A stretch of 15,332 nt of DNA from DATLAN01 sp035527455 (GTDB taxonomy: Bacteria > Planctomycetota > Planctomycetia > Pirellulales > Thermoguttaceae), in contig DATLAN010000645.1 of assembly GCA_035527455.1 (NCBI GenBank), positions 1-15,332 on the forward strand, read 5' to 3'. Position numbers and translations under genes: made by a program. The notes under the pieces are model-generated. The model was not told the DNA's origin and searched no databases. It was given only the letters and a program-made list of their open reading frames with translations. Shown piece by piece: positions 7,292-14,700 of this stretch. The stretch's first letter is position 1. Every line of letters starts with the position of its first letter.

Positions 7292-7356
7292 ATCGAACCA
7301 GCTACAGGCAACGCACCCTTTTCGATAACGATCCGGTCTGACCGCGAATGCTGCTT

Positions 7357-7473
7357 GACCTGCCGCGCTGCCTTCTGCCGAATCAGTTCGGCGTGGATTG
7401 GCTGGAGGTGTTTGGCCTGGGCATACACGATGTCCCACTGGGTCGAGGCCGGCAGAGCATAGCAAGAATGCAT
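7357..7473 (-). pseudogene. tnpC: IS66 transposase TnpC internal fragment
   Basis: In a different minus-strand frame from the TnpB piece, LPASTQWDIVYAQAKHL followed by QPIHAELIRQKA matches the segment of IS66 transposase that precedes its DDE catalytic core. Neither the N-terminal zinc-finger part nor the catalytic core is present. Confidence 0.6.
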
Positions 7474-7502
7474 CGAATGCCCAAGGTCGATTCGATGCGA
7501 CG

Positions 7503-7568
7503 TCCCCTGCGGAAATCGGCCGGCTCGACAGCCACCACCACACGCATCTGCGGCGTGATCTGGATCAT
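7503..7568 (-). pseudogene. tnpB: IS66 TnpB N-terminal fragment
   Basis: MIQITPQMRVVVAVEPADFR followed by RG is the characteristic opening of the IS66 TnpB accessory protein. After 22 residues the similarity ends at a deletion junction near 7500, where a 9-bp inverted repeat lies (7470-7478 with 7490-7498). Confidence 0.75.
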
Positions 7569-7751
7569 GACTCGCCCTGCCAGAAGCTCCGGCTCAATGC
7601 CGGCAGTCTGCTCCGGGGTGTTGGCAGTGACAGCATCTCTTTCGACCCGCTTCTTGAGCGAGTAGTAATCGAGCCGCAAAGCCTTGGCCGTCCGGTGAAG
7701 CCCGTACTTGCCGGCCAATTTCACGGCGGCAGCCCACAGAGTTCTGCGTCG
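7569..7751 (-). pseudogene. IS66 helper (HTH) protein fragment
   Basis: The frame reads CRRRTLWAAAVKLAGKYGLH and then RTAKALRLDYYSLKKRVE, an HTH-like segment found in the first ORF of planctomycete IS66 elements. About 20 residues later it runs straight into the TnpB start, so the C-terminal half of the helper has been deleted. The stop at its natural end is lost and the two remnants share a frame. Confidence 0.65.
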
Positions 7752-7773
7752 ACAGCCAACGATACCACACGCG

Positions 7774-8010
7774 TCAGAAAGATTCATACACGCTTGCCGG
7801 AAAGACACCGTTGTTCAACAAGCAGGCGATCGACAACGACGTGATGGCCAGGCTCGCCGTTTCGGTGTGCCATTCGGGAATAGCACGTTTCCACAGCAGC
7901 TTGCCGTTGAACACCGTGACGGAGACCCTTCCGCAGTCTCCATTTCTGAAGATAGCGTTCCCCGTCTTCTCAACTTCCGCCGGATCGGTATCGAGCGCCT
8001 GGACAAGGTA
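7774..8010 (-). pseudogene. Rearranged fragment of a second methyltransferase/propeller gene
   Basis: Reading from 8010 on the minus strand, YLVQALDTDPAEVEK aligns with YIVHGLDTDPSNVEI (residues 59-73) of the adjacent large protein, and GRVSVTVFNG aligns with its GSVSAAVFDG (85-94). The next residues, FNGKLLWKRAIPEW, instead match FNGVVLWRRQIGQW (231-244) in the propeller part of the same protein. The fragment therefore seems to have lost about 137 residues at a shared FNG/FDG point. The remaining 30 residues to the TGA at 7774-7776 are not recognisable. It has no start of its own and begins inside the 3' end of the neighbouring gene, shifted by one base. Confidence 0.65.
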
Positions 8011-11000
8011 CCAGACAAGCCACCACACCGTCCACGGTGGACATGAACAGATGCTCGCCGGCAGCAATCATGCCGTCGAAGACCGGCAGCATGTTCAGTC
8101 TGGTTTCGCGGATCGTTGCGCCATCTTCGGCGGACACGGCCCAGAGCACGCTTCCGTCGCTGCCGGTGAAGAGTTCTGCCTGGTTCCTGAGCCGTTCCAA
8201 GTCTTCCGACGCACGTGACGCGACATCGGGTTCATTCACCACATCTGCCGGTCCGCACACGAAAATGGTGTCATGCGCCTTGACCATGGCTCTGGCCAGG
8301 ATTGGAATCTCCACGCTCCAACGCGTGGCAAACTGCGCTGTGGGACCGCGCCGATTGTTCCCTTCCGTCGAATCCTTCTCCGGCGGCGGGAGAGTTCGGT
8401 CCACGCAGAACAACCGGTATTCCATGGGCACCGTCCATCGCCAGTACTCCTGCCTGCGACCGAACACGTAGACGTTGTCCTTATCGAGCACCATGATCTT
8501 CCCGCACGGCGCCTGATGACCGGTGCCTCCATAGCCGGGCCCGCCCAGGACGCTGCGCCCGTAAATCCAGAAGGCCCGATGCCAGTAGTTGTCGTCCAGA
8601 AAGCCGTTGGGAACGAACAGATGCGCATCGTCGCCGCGCTGCTCATTGACAGGAACGGGTTGGACCCGCGAGCGTCTGCCCATGAGGTCAAACGGCTGAG
8701 ACCGCATGAAGAGATAATCGCCCTCGCTGCTGAGAATGTCGGAGGACGCGACCGGCATATCCAACACCCGAACAAACGCGTGCAGATCGTCACCCGTGTT
8801 AGGGTCTTTTTCATCCATCTGCACCTGCGACAGAACCTCGCCGGTCTCCGGGTCGAGCCGGTAGAGCGTGAGTCCGCCGTCGAGGAACATGGACCGGCCC
8901 GCAATCACATAGGCGACGTCGTCTCGAATCAGCACACTGCCGTGTACCGGCCAGACGGATTCCAACTGTTCCCATGCCATGAGCCGCTGATCGCACGGAG
9001 CAGCGAGAAAACGCCAGACCAGTGCGCCGTCGGACGCACGCAGGCAGTAGACATATCCATCCGCACTACCGAAAATCACCGTGCCCTTGTGGAAGGTAGG
9101 CGGGGAGTCGACACGCCCTTCGCTGATATACTTCCATTGAATTTCTCCCGCGTTCTGACCGAGGGCATAAACCGTATGCGCCTCCACGGCGGCCACATAG
9201 ACCTTTCCGCCCGCCACGACCGGCTGGCTGAGCTTTCCGCCGATCTCGGTTTGCCATTTCACGTCGAGATTGTCGACATCCACTACGGTGTCGGTTGACC
9301 CGCTACGAGCCGCGTTGCCCCGGAACGTGGGCCAATCCGTGGAAGACGCAGGCGCCGCCTCGTAGCCGCCGACTGTTCCGAAAGCCGGTCCTTTCAGCAA
9401 TCGCTCGTCGACCGTCGCCCTGTCCACCCCGAACGTGCGCGGCCCGGCCAGCGCATTGAACCCGGCGAGCTTGGCTTCCGGATAGCAGGCGCAGGGATGG
9501 GAAGGGGCATAGATCAGGCCATTGGCCGGCATGATCCCGTAAACGCAGGCACCTCGTGCCCAGTGGTGAAGGTGCCATTGCCCGGACTGCGTGTCAATCA
9601 TCTCGATACCGGTTCGCGAAGTCAGGAAGAAGTTCTCCGTGGCCTTTGCCCGATGACAACGATGATGAAACCAGTAGCAGTCAGCACCCCGTGGAATCGT
9701 CCTTCCCGGCCGACCCGTTTCCAGATCGTACGAAATGAACTCGCCTGTGCTGGGGGAAACATCCGTATATTTGCTGTCGAATTCGCCGGGCTTGGAATTG
9801 AGGCTGCCGCACCAGACAACGTCACCGATCACGAAGACATCCTGCGGTGACTGGTAACCGGACGGCAGGTGCGGTTGCTGCCACTTGATCCGTCCGGTCT
9901 GCGCATCCAGGCATGTCATCATTCCCTTGCTGCCGGCGTGCTCGTGCCAGTTCTCGCCGCCCACGTACAGAACGCAATTCTTCGCAGCAACGACCGTGGG
10001 CGCGAAGTAGGTCGGCATGGTTTCTCGCCCCGGAAGCTCCTCGGATTTCCACGATTGCTTGCCGGAGGCGCGGTCGAACGCCAGGATGGTCGGACCGTCG
10101 CAGAGGTAAACGTTCTCCTCTCCGGCCGTCAGCGTGACCGGCGCGATCCAGGGAAGTTCGTGCCGCCAGAGGATGGCCCCGTCCGACTCCCGGACTGCCA
10201 TCACCGTTTTGGGCGCTTTCTCCCATCGGCCTCCACGTTGCTCGGGATCGATTGTCGGGTGAACCACCAGGTACAAGACGCCGTCTTCGAGAATGATCTC
10301 CTCGGTCCGGTCTGTTTCCGCGTAGACCTTCAACAACTCGCCTGTCGTGGCATCCAGCTTACTGACCGGACTGAGAAGACCGAGGGTTACGTAGACAGCG
10401 TCCCCGACCGCCACCAATCGCCGTGGCGTCTTGGACGGACCGCTTTTCAACGGCCACAATTGGTCCGTCCATTGACCGATTTGCCTGCGCCAGAGGACCA
10501 CACCATTAAAAGCGTCCCTGGCCACCAACTGCCAGTCCGCATCCCACAGAATCGAAGCGCGCGGGCCTTCGTCCACGATATAGAACAGCCTCCCGCCCGC
10601 AGTCACGACGGCGGGGATGCTGGAAGACTTATCGTGGTGTCTCGAGTACCTCGGACTGCCTTTCCATTGCAGATGCCGGATGGGCGCAGTGATGGCAGAG
10701 TCCCTGCTCACCGCGTTGTTGTCTGCAGCATGCAGATAATGAGTCCACTCGTCCAACTCGGGAGGAACCGGTTTGACTTCCTTGTTCCAGCCTGTGTCCG
10801 TCGGCTCTAACAGAACACCGCCGGGCGCGAGCACCCGCATGAGTTCGACGTTCGAAACACGGAATGGCGAACTCACCACCAGCAGATTGACCATGTTGTC
10901 GACGTAGGGGAGATGCTCGCCGTCGAAAACTGCGGCTGACACGCTTCCAATGGACTTCTCCGCCAGGAAGCGTTCCCGTGCGATCTCAACATTGGACGGA

Positions 11001-11200
11001 TCCGTGTCCAGGCCATGAACAATATATGCATCGTTCGGTTTCAGCGCAGCCGTCACCTCCCCGTCGCCACAGCCGAGATGCACCACAAAACCGCCCTTGA
11101 CCCCGCTTGCCTTGAGAATCGCATGTTCCGCCCCGCAGAGATCGTCTCTTCCGAGGGCCAACGCGAGAAACACCGCTGTTGTCATTAGCAGACGCGTCAT
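7970..11200 (-). CDS. Exported methyltransferase-like / PQQ-type beta-propeller protein with chimeric tail
   Basis: This 1076-residue protein starts at the ATG at 11198-11200, with AGAAGG 8 nt upstream, and has a signal peptide (MTRLLMTTAVFLALALG, end near 24). Residues about 28-135 have a class-I methyltransferase-like fold: VVHLGCGDGEVT (39-50), the acidic GLDTDP (63-68) and LAPGGVLL (124-131). The rest is two runs of PQQ/BamB-like propeller repeats (VxARDAFNGVVLWRR, SKLDATTGELL, AFDRASGKQSW, YCLRASDGALVWRF). The second run begins after WPTFRGNAARSG (623-634). Such fusions recur in planctomycetes without a proven function. It follows the sulfatase gene after 163 nt and is probably cotranscribed. 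The final 14 or so residues after ACL are out-of-frame translation of a decayed paralogue, so the native C-terminus is lost. The propeller may still fold, since the last recognisable strand MSTVDGVVACL is present. Confidence 0.85.
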   Translation of the reverse strand: MTRLLMTTAVFLALALGRDDLCGAEHAILKASGVKGGFVVHLGCGDGEVTAALKPNDAYIVHGLDTDPSNVEIARERFLAEKSIGSVSAAVFDGEHLPYVDNMVNLLVVSSPFRVSNVELMRVLAPGGVLLEPTDTGWNKEVKPVPPELDEWTHYLHAADNNAVSRDSAITAPIRHLQWKGSPRYSRHHDKSSSIPAVVTAGGRLFYIVDEGPRASILWDADWQLVARDAFNGVVLWRRQIGQWTDQLWPLKSGPSKTPRRLVAVGDAVYVTLGLLSPVSKLDATTGELLKVYAETDRTEEIILEDGVLYLVVHPTIDPEQRGGRWEKAPKTVMAVRESDGAILWRHELPWIAPVTLTAGEENVYLCDGPTILAFDRASGKQSWKSEELPGRETMPTYFAPTVVAAKNCVLYVGGENWHEHAGSKGMMTCLDAQTGRIKWQQPHLPSGYQSPQDVFVIGDVVWCGSLNSKPGEFDSKYTDVSPSTGEFISYDLETGRPGRTIPRGADCYWFHHRCHRAKATENFFLTSRTGIEMIDTQSGQWHLHHWARGACVYGIMPANGLIYAPSHPCACYPEAKLAGFNALAGPRTFGVDRATVDERLLKGPAFGTVGGYEAAPASSTDWPTFRGNAARSGSTDTVVDVDNLDVKWQTEIGGKLSQPVVAGGKVYVAAVEAHTVYALGQNAGEIQWKYISEGRVDSPPTFHKGTVIFGSADGYVYCLRASDGALVWRFLAAPCDQRLMAWEQLESVWPVHGSVLIRDDVAYVIAGRSMFLDGGLTLYRLDPETGEVLSQVQMDEKDPNTGDDLHAFVRVLDMPVASSDILSSEGDYLFMRSQPFDLMGRRSRVQPVPVNEQRGDDAHLFVPNGFLDDNYWHRAFWIYGRSVLGGPGYGGTGHQAPCGKIMVLDKDNVYVFGRRQEYWRWTVPMEYRLFCVDRTLPPPEKDSTEGNNRRGPTAQFATRWSVEIPILARAMVKAHDTIFVCGPADVVNEPDVASRASEDLERLRNQAELFTGSDGSVLWAVSAEDGATIRETRLNMLPVFDGMIAAGEHLFMSTVDGVVACLVPCPGARYRSGGS

Positions 11201-11363
11201 TGAGTTTGCCTTCTTTCATGCTGGGTCACGTTCTCAGTCACTCACTACTGTCGTTCTTCTGCGTAAACCTTCTTGCGGGCCACGAGCCAGGAACTCAGCC
11301 TTGGCAGTCGGTTGTCACCGGGAAGGACCAACGGGCCGGAGACCGTTATCGGTGTGTCCCTCA

Positions 11364-12713
11364 CTACTTGTTTTCTGTGATGATCTCACTCATCAAGCCT
11401 TTGAGTTGTTCAACCTTCTCGGGGTATTTGTGGGCCAGATTGGTCGTTTCCCCGATATCGCTTGCCAGATCGTAAAGCTCCTCGACCTTTTCCCGGTTCG
11501 TGTCCACGGCAAAGCCGGGAACGCTGTGTTCGGCCTTCAGGTATTTCCACCCGCCTGAGCGGATTGCGTTATTCGTATAGAGAAAGGTCTCTCGCCCCTT
11601 GTCGGTCTTGCCGAGAAGGAGATCGGTCTGGTCGATCCCGTCGATCACGCGATCATCCGGCACCTGGAAGCCCGTCAGGTTGGCGAACGTGGGCATGAAA
11701 TCGATGGTCGCGAAGAGGGCGTCGGAGACTTTGCCGGCGGGCACCCGGCCCGGCCAGCGGACGATGCAGGGCACGCGGTATCCGCCCTCGTAGCACGAGC
11801 CCTTGCCGTTGCGCAAGGGGCCGGCGTCGCCCCAGAAGATGGAACCCTCCGGATGCCCCTTCTTGTGCTCGTAGTACGCCGGCTGGTTCCACGGGCCGTT
11901 ATCGGTGGTGTAGATGACCAGGGTGTTCTCGCGCAAGCCGAGTTCGTCGAGCGTATCCAGGAGGCGTCCGGTTTCGTAGTCGAACTCCTCCACCACGTCG
12001 CCGTACAGGCTGCCCGCGGACTTGCCTCGGAAACGGGGCGAAGCGTCAATGATGGTGTGCATCATGGTGTGGGCGAGATACAGGACGAAGGGTTTCGCGG
12101 GATCCCGCTTGTTTTTCAGGAAATCGACGGCTTTGTCCGTATAGAGCCGGGTGAGGCTGCCCATGTCGCGCGTGCCGCCGGCCTGGTCGTTGTTCTCGTG
12201 AAACGCGACGCTGCCGCCGTCGTTGGCGCCCAGCGTTCCGAAGTAATAGTCGAACCCTTGCGCATTGGGCATGCGCTCGATAATGGGTTTGCGATTGGAA
12301 ACATCCCATTTCCCGATGCAGACGGTCTGGTAACCGGCTTCCTTGATCAGCTCCGCAAAGGTGATCTCGTCGGCCGGCATCCCCCAGCCGCCACTGCGAA
12401 CGGGATACCGGCCGGTCAGCAGGGCCGAGCGCGAGGGACCGCAGACGGCCTGGGCGTAGAAACTGGTGAATCGCGTGCCTTCCTCGGCCAACCGATCCAT
12501 GCGCGGCGTCCTGTTTTTCTCGTTCCCATAGCAGCCCAGGTCCGCGTATCCCTGGTCGTCGGTGAAGATGATCAGGATGTTGGGTCTCCGTGCTTTCTCC
12601 CGGGCCGCCTCCGTTTCCCCGGCAAACAGCTTCGGGCTACCGAACGTCAAGAGTGCAGCACAGACCAGCATGCTACTTGACCAAGCGCGTCCGAGTTTTG
12701 CAACTTGTCTCAT
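11364..12713 (-). CDS. Secreted sulfatase (family S1) with variant GKWDVS motif
   Basis: This 449-residue protein starts at the ATG at 12711-12713, with AGGAG 7 nt upstream and a signal-like N-terminus (core SMLVCAALLTF, end near AGE at 31-33). An in-frame ATG 42 nt upstream lacks a good ribosome site. Sulfatase features are IIFTDDQGYADLG (48-60), maturation motif C91-G-P-S-R95 with LLTGRYP (99-105), YTTDNGPWNQP (268-278), NGKGSCYEGGYRVP (302-315) and C-terminal ELYDLASDIGE. The usual GKWHLG is GKWDVS (134-139), placing Asp where most relatives have a sulfate-contacting His, and the HxPH-like site reads AHTMMHT (214-220). This may be a subfamily trait. It probably hydrolyses a carbohydrate sulfate. 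It lies between an arabinofuranosidase and the propeller protein on one strand. Confidence 0.9.
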   Translation of the reverse strand: MRQVAKLGRAWSSSMLVCAALLTFGSPKLFAGETEAAREKARRPNILIIFTDDQGYADLGCYGNEKNRTPRMDRLAEEGTRFTSFYAQAVCGPSRSALLTGRYPVRSGGWGMPADEITFAELIKEAGYQTVCIGKWDVSNRKPIIERMPNAQGFDYYFGTLGANDGGSVAFHENNDQAGGTRDMGSLTRLYTDKAVDFLKNKRDPAKPFVLYLAHTMMHTIIDASPRFRGKSAGSLYGDVVEEFDYETGRLLDTLDELGLRENTLVIYTTDNGPWNQPAYYEHKKGHPEGSIFWGDAGPLRNGKGSCYEGGYRVPCIVRWPGRVPAGKVSDALFATIDFMPTFANLTGFQVPDDRVIDGIDQTDLLLGKTDKGRETFLYTNNAIRSGGWKYLKAEHSVPGFAVDTNREKVEELYDLASDIGETTNLAHKYPEKVEQLKGLMSEIITENK

Positions 12714-12755
12714 GTCCGATCTCCTGTTGAGTGAGCGTGTCGTGTTCAGAGTCAT

Positions 12756-13001
12756 CTATCGCTTACTTGTCTCCTCGTTGCCCTTGCGTTCGAGCCGGAC
12801 GCGAGTGCGACCGTCGTTGCCTTCCGAGAAGGCATAGTCGTCCGACTGGTCGGGCCAGGCGATTCTCAAGCTGGTCCCGGCCCGGGCCGTCATCGGCAGC
12901 GGATCTCCGTGTCGGTAGGGATAGAGCAAGACGACGAAATGGCCGCGGTCCGTTTTCGGCGGCAGCGAGATTCGTTGGTAGCATGCCCAGGGAAGTCCTG
13001 T
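12756..13001 (-). pseudogene. Orphan C-terminal fragment of a secreted, possibly polysaccharide-degrading protein
   Basis: A minus-strand frame without its own start runs from just after a TGA (13002-13004) to TAG at 12756-12758. It reads TGLPWACYQRISLPPKTDRG, HFVVLLYPYRHGDPLP, then IAWPDQSDDYAFSEGNDG and RTRVRLERKGNEETSKR. The pattern of an FVVLLYPYR strand, a proline-rich turn and beta strands ending in a charged tail resembles the C-terminal beta domain of heparinase-type lyases or related large exoenzymes. That is a weak, memory-based comparison. Only ATG codons deep inside the fragment are available, so translation is unlikely. It lies between the GH51 and sulfatase genes, suggesting that a third enzyme of this locus was deleted. 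Confidence 0.4.
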
Positions 13002-13002
13002 T

Positions 13003-13046
13003 CATTGTGTGTTGGGTTGTTGTGCTCATTGCGTGTTGTTGTTTCC
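13003..13046. repeat. Short GT-rich imperfect direct repeat
   Basis: CATTGTGTGTTG (13003-13014) and CATTGCGTGTTG (13027-13038) differ at one base and lie 24 bp apart in a GT-rich stretch. They sit where the orphan C-terminal fragment loses its reading frame and may mark a deletion scar. Confidence 0.45.
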
Positions 13047-13095
13047 TCGCTACGGACAGGTTTCCACCCGGGCATGCGGCGTGCGCAGGCAGATC

Positions 13096-14700
13096 TCAGC
13101 GTATCCGGATGATCGTCAGCGAATGCGGCGGCAGGTTGACCACGCCTTGGTTGAATTTCAGTTGCGTCTTCTCGGGCACGACCCGATTGGGGCGCTCTAC
13201 GTCGTTGAAAGCTTCGGGCGAATCGCCGGCAAGGATCGTCGCGTCGAACGTGCCGTCCAGTGATCGATCACCCAGCTTGACCGTGCAGGCGACGGTCTCT
13301 GAAGGCTGGCGGTTCACCAGCGCGATGGCCCACCGCTTGCCCGATGCGTCGGTTGTGGCGACCGCATCGAGTTGGTCGGTCCGGTGACCGGGTGTGCCCG
13401 CCTCCAGGTTGAGCGGGACGACTCGATCTTCGAGTTCGTTGGCGTACATCGCCAAGGTGTGGAAGGTGGTTCGCCGCACGATGCCCCCGGGATGGACGTA
13501 CAGCGGACCGCGCGTGTTCACGATCGGGGCAATATTGGCCATGCCCACGTCCTCGCAGTGCCGCAGGCAGGCGTTCAGGAATGAGGCGGTGAACAACGCA
13601 TCGCCCATCGTGTACTGCTCGGCGATGTCGTTGATGTCGCGCTTCGCGATGAACTCGGCAGCCTTCTCATCGTCGGCTTCGACCACATTCTTGCGCGGGA
13701 AGCCCGGGTGCATCCAGCCGCGGAGGTTCCACTCGTCGTAGGCGATCTTGATCTTGCCCCGGCAGCCGGCCTCCTCCATGATGTTGATCACGGAAGTGAT
13801 CGTCTTCTCCGGTCCGCTGCTGAATCCGATGCAGTTCTGATAGGGGGTCTTTTTCTCTGTCCGGAGCCAGTACTGATGCACCGCCATGTAGTCCAGGTCC
13901 TGACCGGCGGCTTCGAGCAGCGGCAGGTTCCATTCGCGTTTGTCCAGCCAGGCCGCGGCCGCCAGCTCGATGTCCGGATCGACGCTGCGCATCATCTCAG
14001 CGCACCGGTGGACGAGCGGTCCCCACTGCTCCGGCGTCTTCCGGCCGATTTCCCACCAACCGTAGTTCTCGTTGCCGATGCTCCAGAACTTGACGTTCAG
14101 CGGCTCCTCGTGCCCGTTCGCCTTGCGCAGCTCCGCGAATTCACCCTCGGTGGCGTTGCAGTATTCCACCCACTGCTTCATCTCCTCGGGCGTGCCGTTG
14201 CCGGCGTTGGTGCAGATGTACGGCTCACAGCCGACCAGCCGGCACCACTCGACGAACTCGTCGGTGCCGAACGTGTTCGGATCGGTCACGCCCCAGACCG
14301 GATCGGCTACGGGCTTGCGCGTCTTGCCCACGCCGTCTTTCCAGTGGTAGCCGCTGACGAAGCATCCGCCGGGCCAACGCACCACCGGGAGTTTCAGCTC
14401 CTTCATCGCCTCGATCACGTCCTTGCGGAAGCCGTTCTCATCCGCCAGGGGCGAGCCGGGCTCGAACAGGCCGCCGTAGATTTGCCGGTGGAAATGCTCG
14501 ATAAAGCCTCCGAAGAGCATCGGGCTGTACGGCTTCGAAGGCGCGGAAGTGTCGATCGCGACCACGACTTCCGCCACCGGCGGGGAATTGGCCGACTGCT
14601 CGGCGGCCTGTGCAGCGTCATCCGCAAACGCCAGCGCCGGCAGGAGCAGCGACAATGCAACCAAAGGGAATCCGCTGAGAATCATGTTCAAGCGTGTCAT
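13096..14700 (-). CDS. Exported alpha-L-arabinofuranosidase, glycoside hydrolase family 51
   Basis: This 534-residue retaining glycosidase removes terminal arabinofuranose (or a related sugar) from side chains. The start is the ATG at 14698-14700, which overlaps the upstream stop as ATGA, and a signal peptide follows (MTRLNMILSG, core LVALSLLLPALAFA). A TIM-barrel runs from about 60 to 400: MLFGGFIEHFHRQIYGGL (61-78), RWPGG (108-112), acid/base E211 in WSIGNENYG (206-214), HQYW (275-278) and nucleophile E323 in YDEWNLRG (321-328). Their 112-residue spacing suits clan GH-A. A C-terminal beta-sandwich ends in NLPPHSLTIIRIR. All key residues are present. An in-frame ATG 72 nt upstream would lie inside the previous gene and delay the signal peptide. 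Translational coupling to the esterase suggests joint action on one branched, acetylated polymer. The specific substrate is open. Confidence 0.9.
   Translation of the reverse strand: MTRLNMILSGFPLVALSLLLPALAFADDAAQAAEQSANSPPVAEVVVAIDTSAPSKPYSPMLFGGFIEHFHRQIYGGLFEPGSPLADENGFRKDVIEAMKELKLPVVRWPGGCFVSGYHWKDGVGKTRKPVADPVWGVTDPNTFGTDEFVEWCRLVGCEPYICTNAGNGTPEEMKQWVEYCNATEGEFAELRKANGHEEPLNVKFWSIGNENYGWWEIGRKTPEQWGPLVHRCAEMMRSVDPDIELAAAAWLDKREWNLPLLEAAGQDLDYMAVHQYWLRTEKKTPYQNCIGFSSGPEKTITSVINIMEEAGCRGKIKIAYDEWNLRGWMHPGFPRKNVVEADDEKAAEFIAKRDINDIAEQYTMGDALFTASFLNACLRHCEDVGMANIAPIVNTRGPLYVHPGGIVRRTTFHTLAMYANELEDRVVPLNLEAGTPGHRTDQLDAVATTDASGKRWAIALVNRQPSETVACTVKLGDRSLDGTFDATILAGDSPEAFNDVERPNRVVPEKTQLKFNQGVVNLPPHSLTIIRIR

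Larger units (their letters stand above)
7357..7751 (-). mobile_element. Internally deleted IS66-family element
   Basis: Pieces of the three standard IS66 genes occur in the correct order on the minus strand: a helper protein with an HTH (7569-7751), the TnpB start (7503-7568) and a TnpC segment (7357-7473). Their middle parts are missing and the last piece is in a different frame, so the element is dead. Terminal inverted repeats are not recognisable. Together with the decayed copy at 7774-8010, it accounts for nearly all of the region between rfbB and the large propeller gene. Nothing recognisable remains at 7292-7356. Confidence 0.75.

Noticed and set aside
7286..7310. tRNA-like T-loop sequence GGTTCGATTC on the minus strand after rfbB
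   Set aside because: Flanking bases do not form the 5-bp T-stem, and no acceptor, D or anticodon arm could be found, so it is not a tRNA or an obvious attachment site.
11201..11363. Possible promoter or terminator between the second sulfatase and the propeller gene
   Set aside because: Only a 5-bp AACGG/CCGTT pairing without T-run and no convincing -35/-10 pair were seen, so nothing is annotated in this 163-nt gap.
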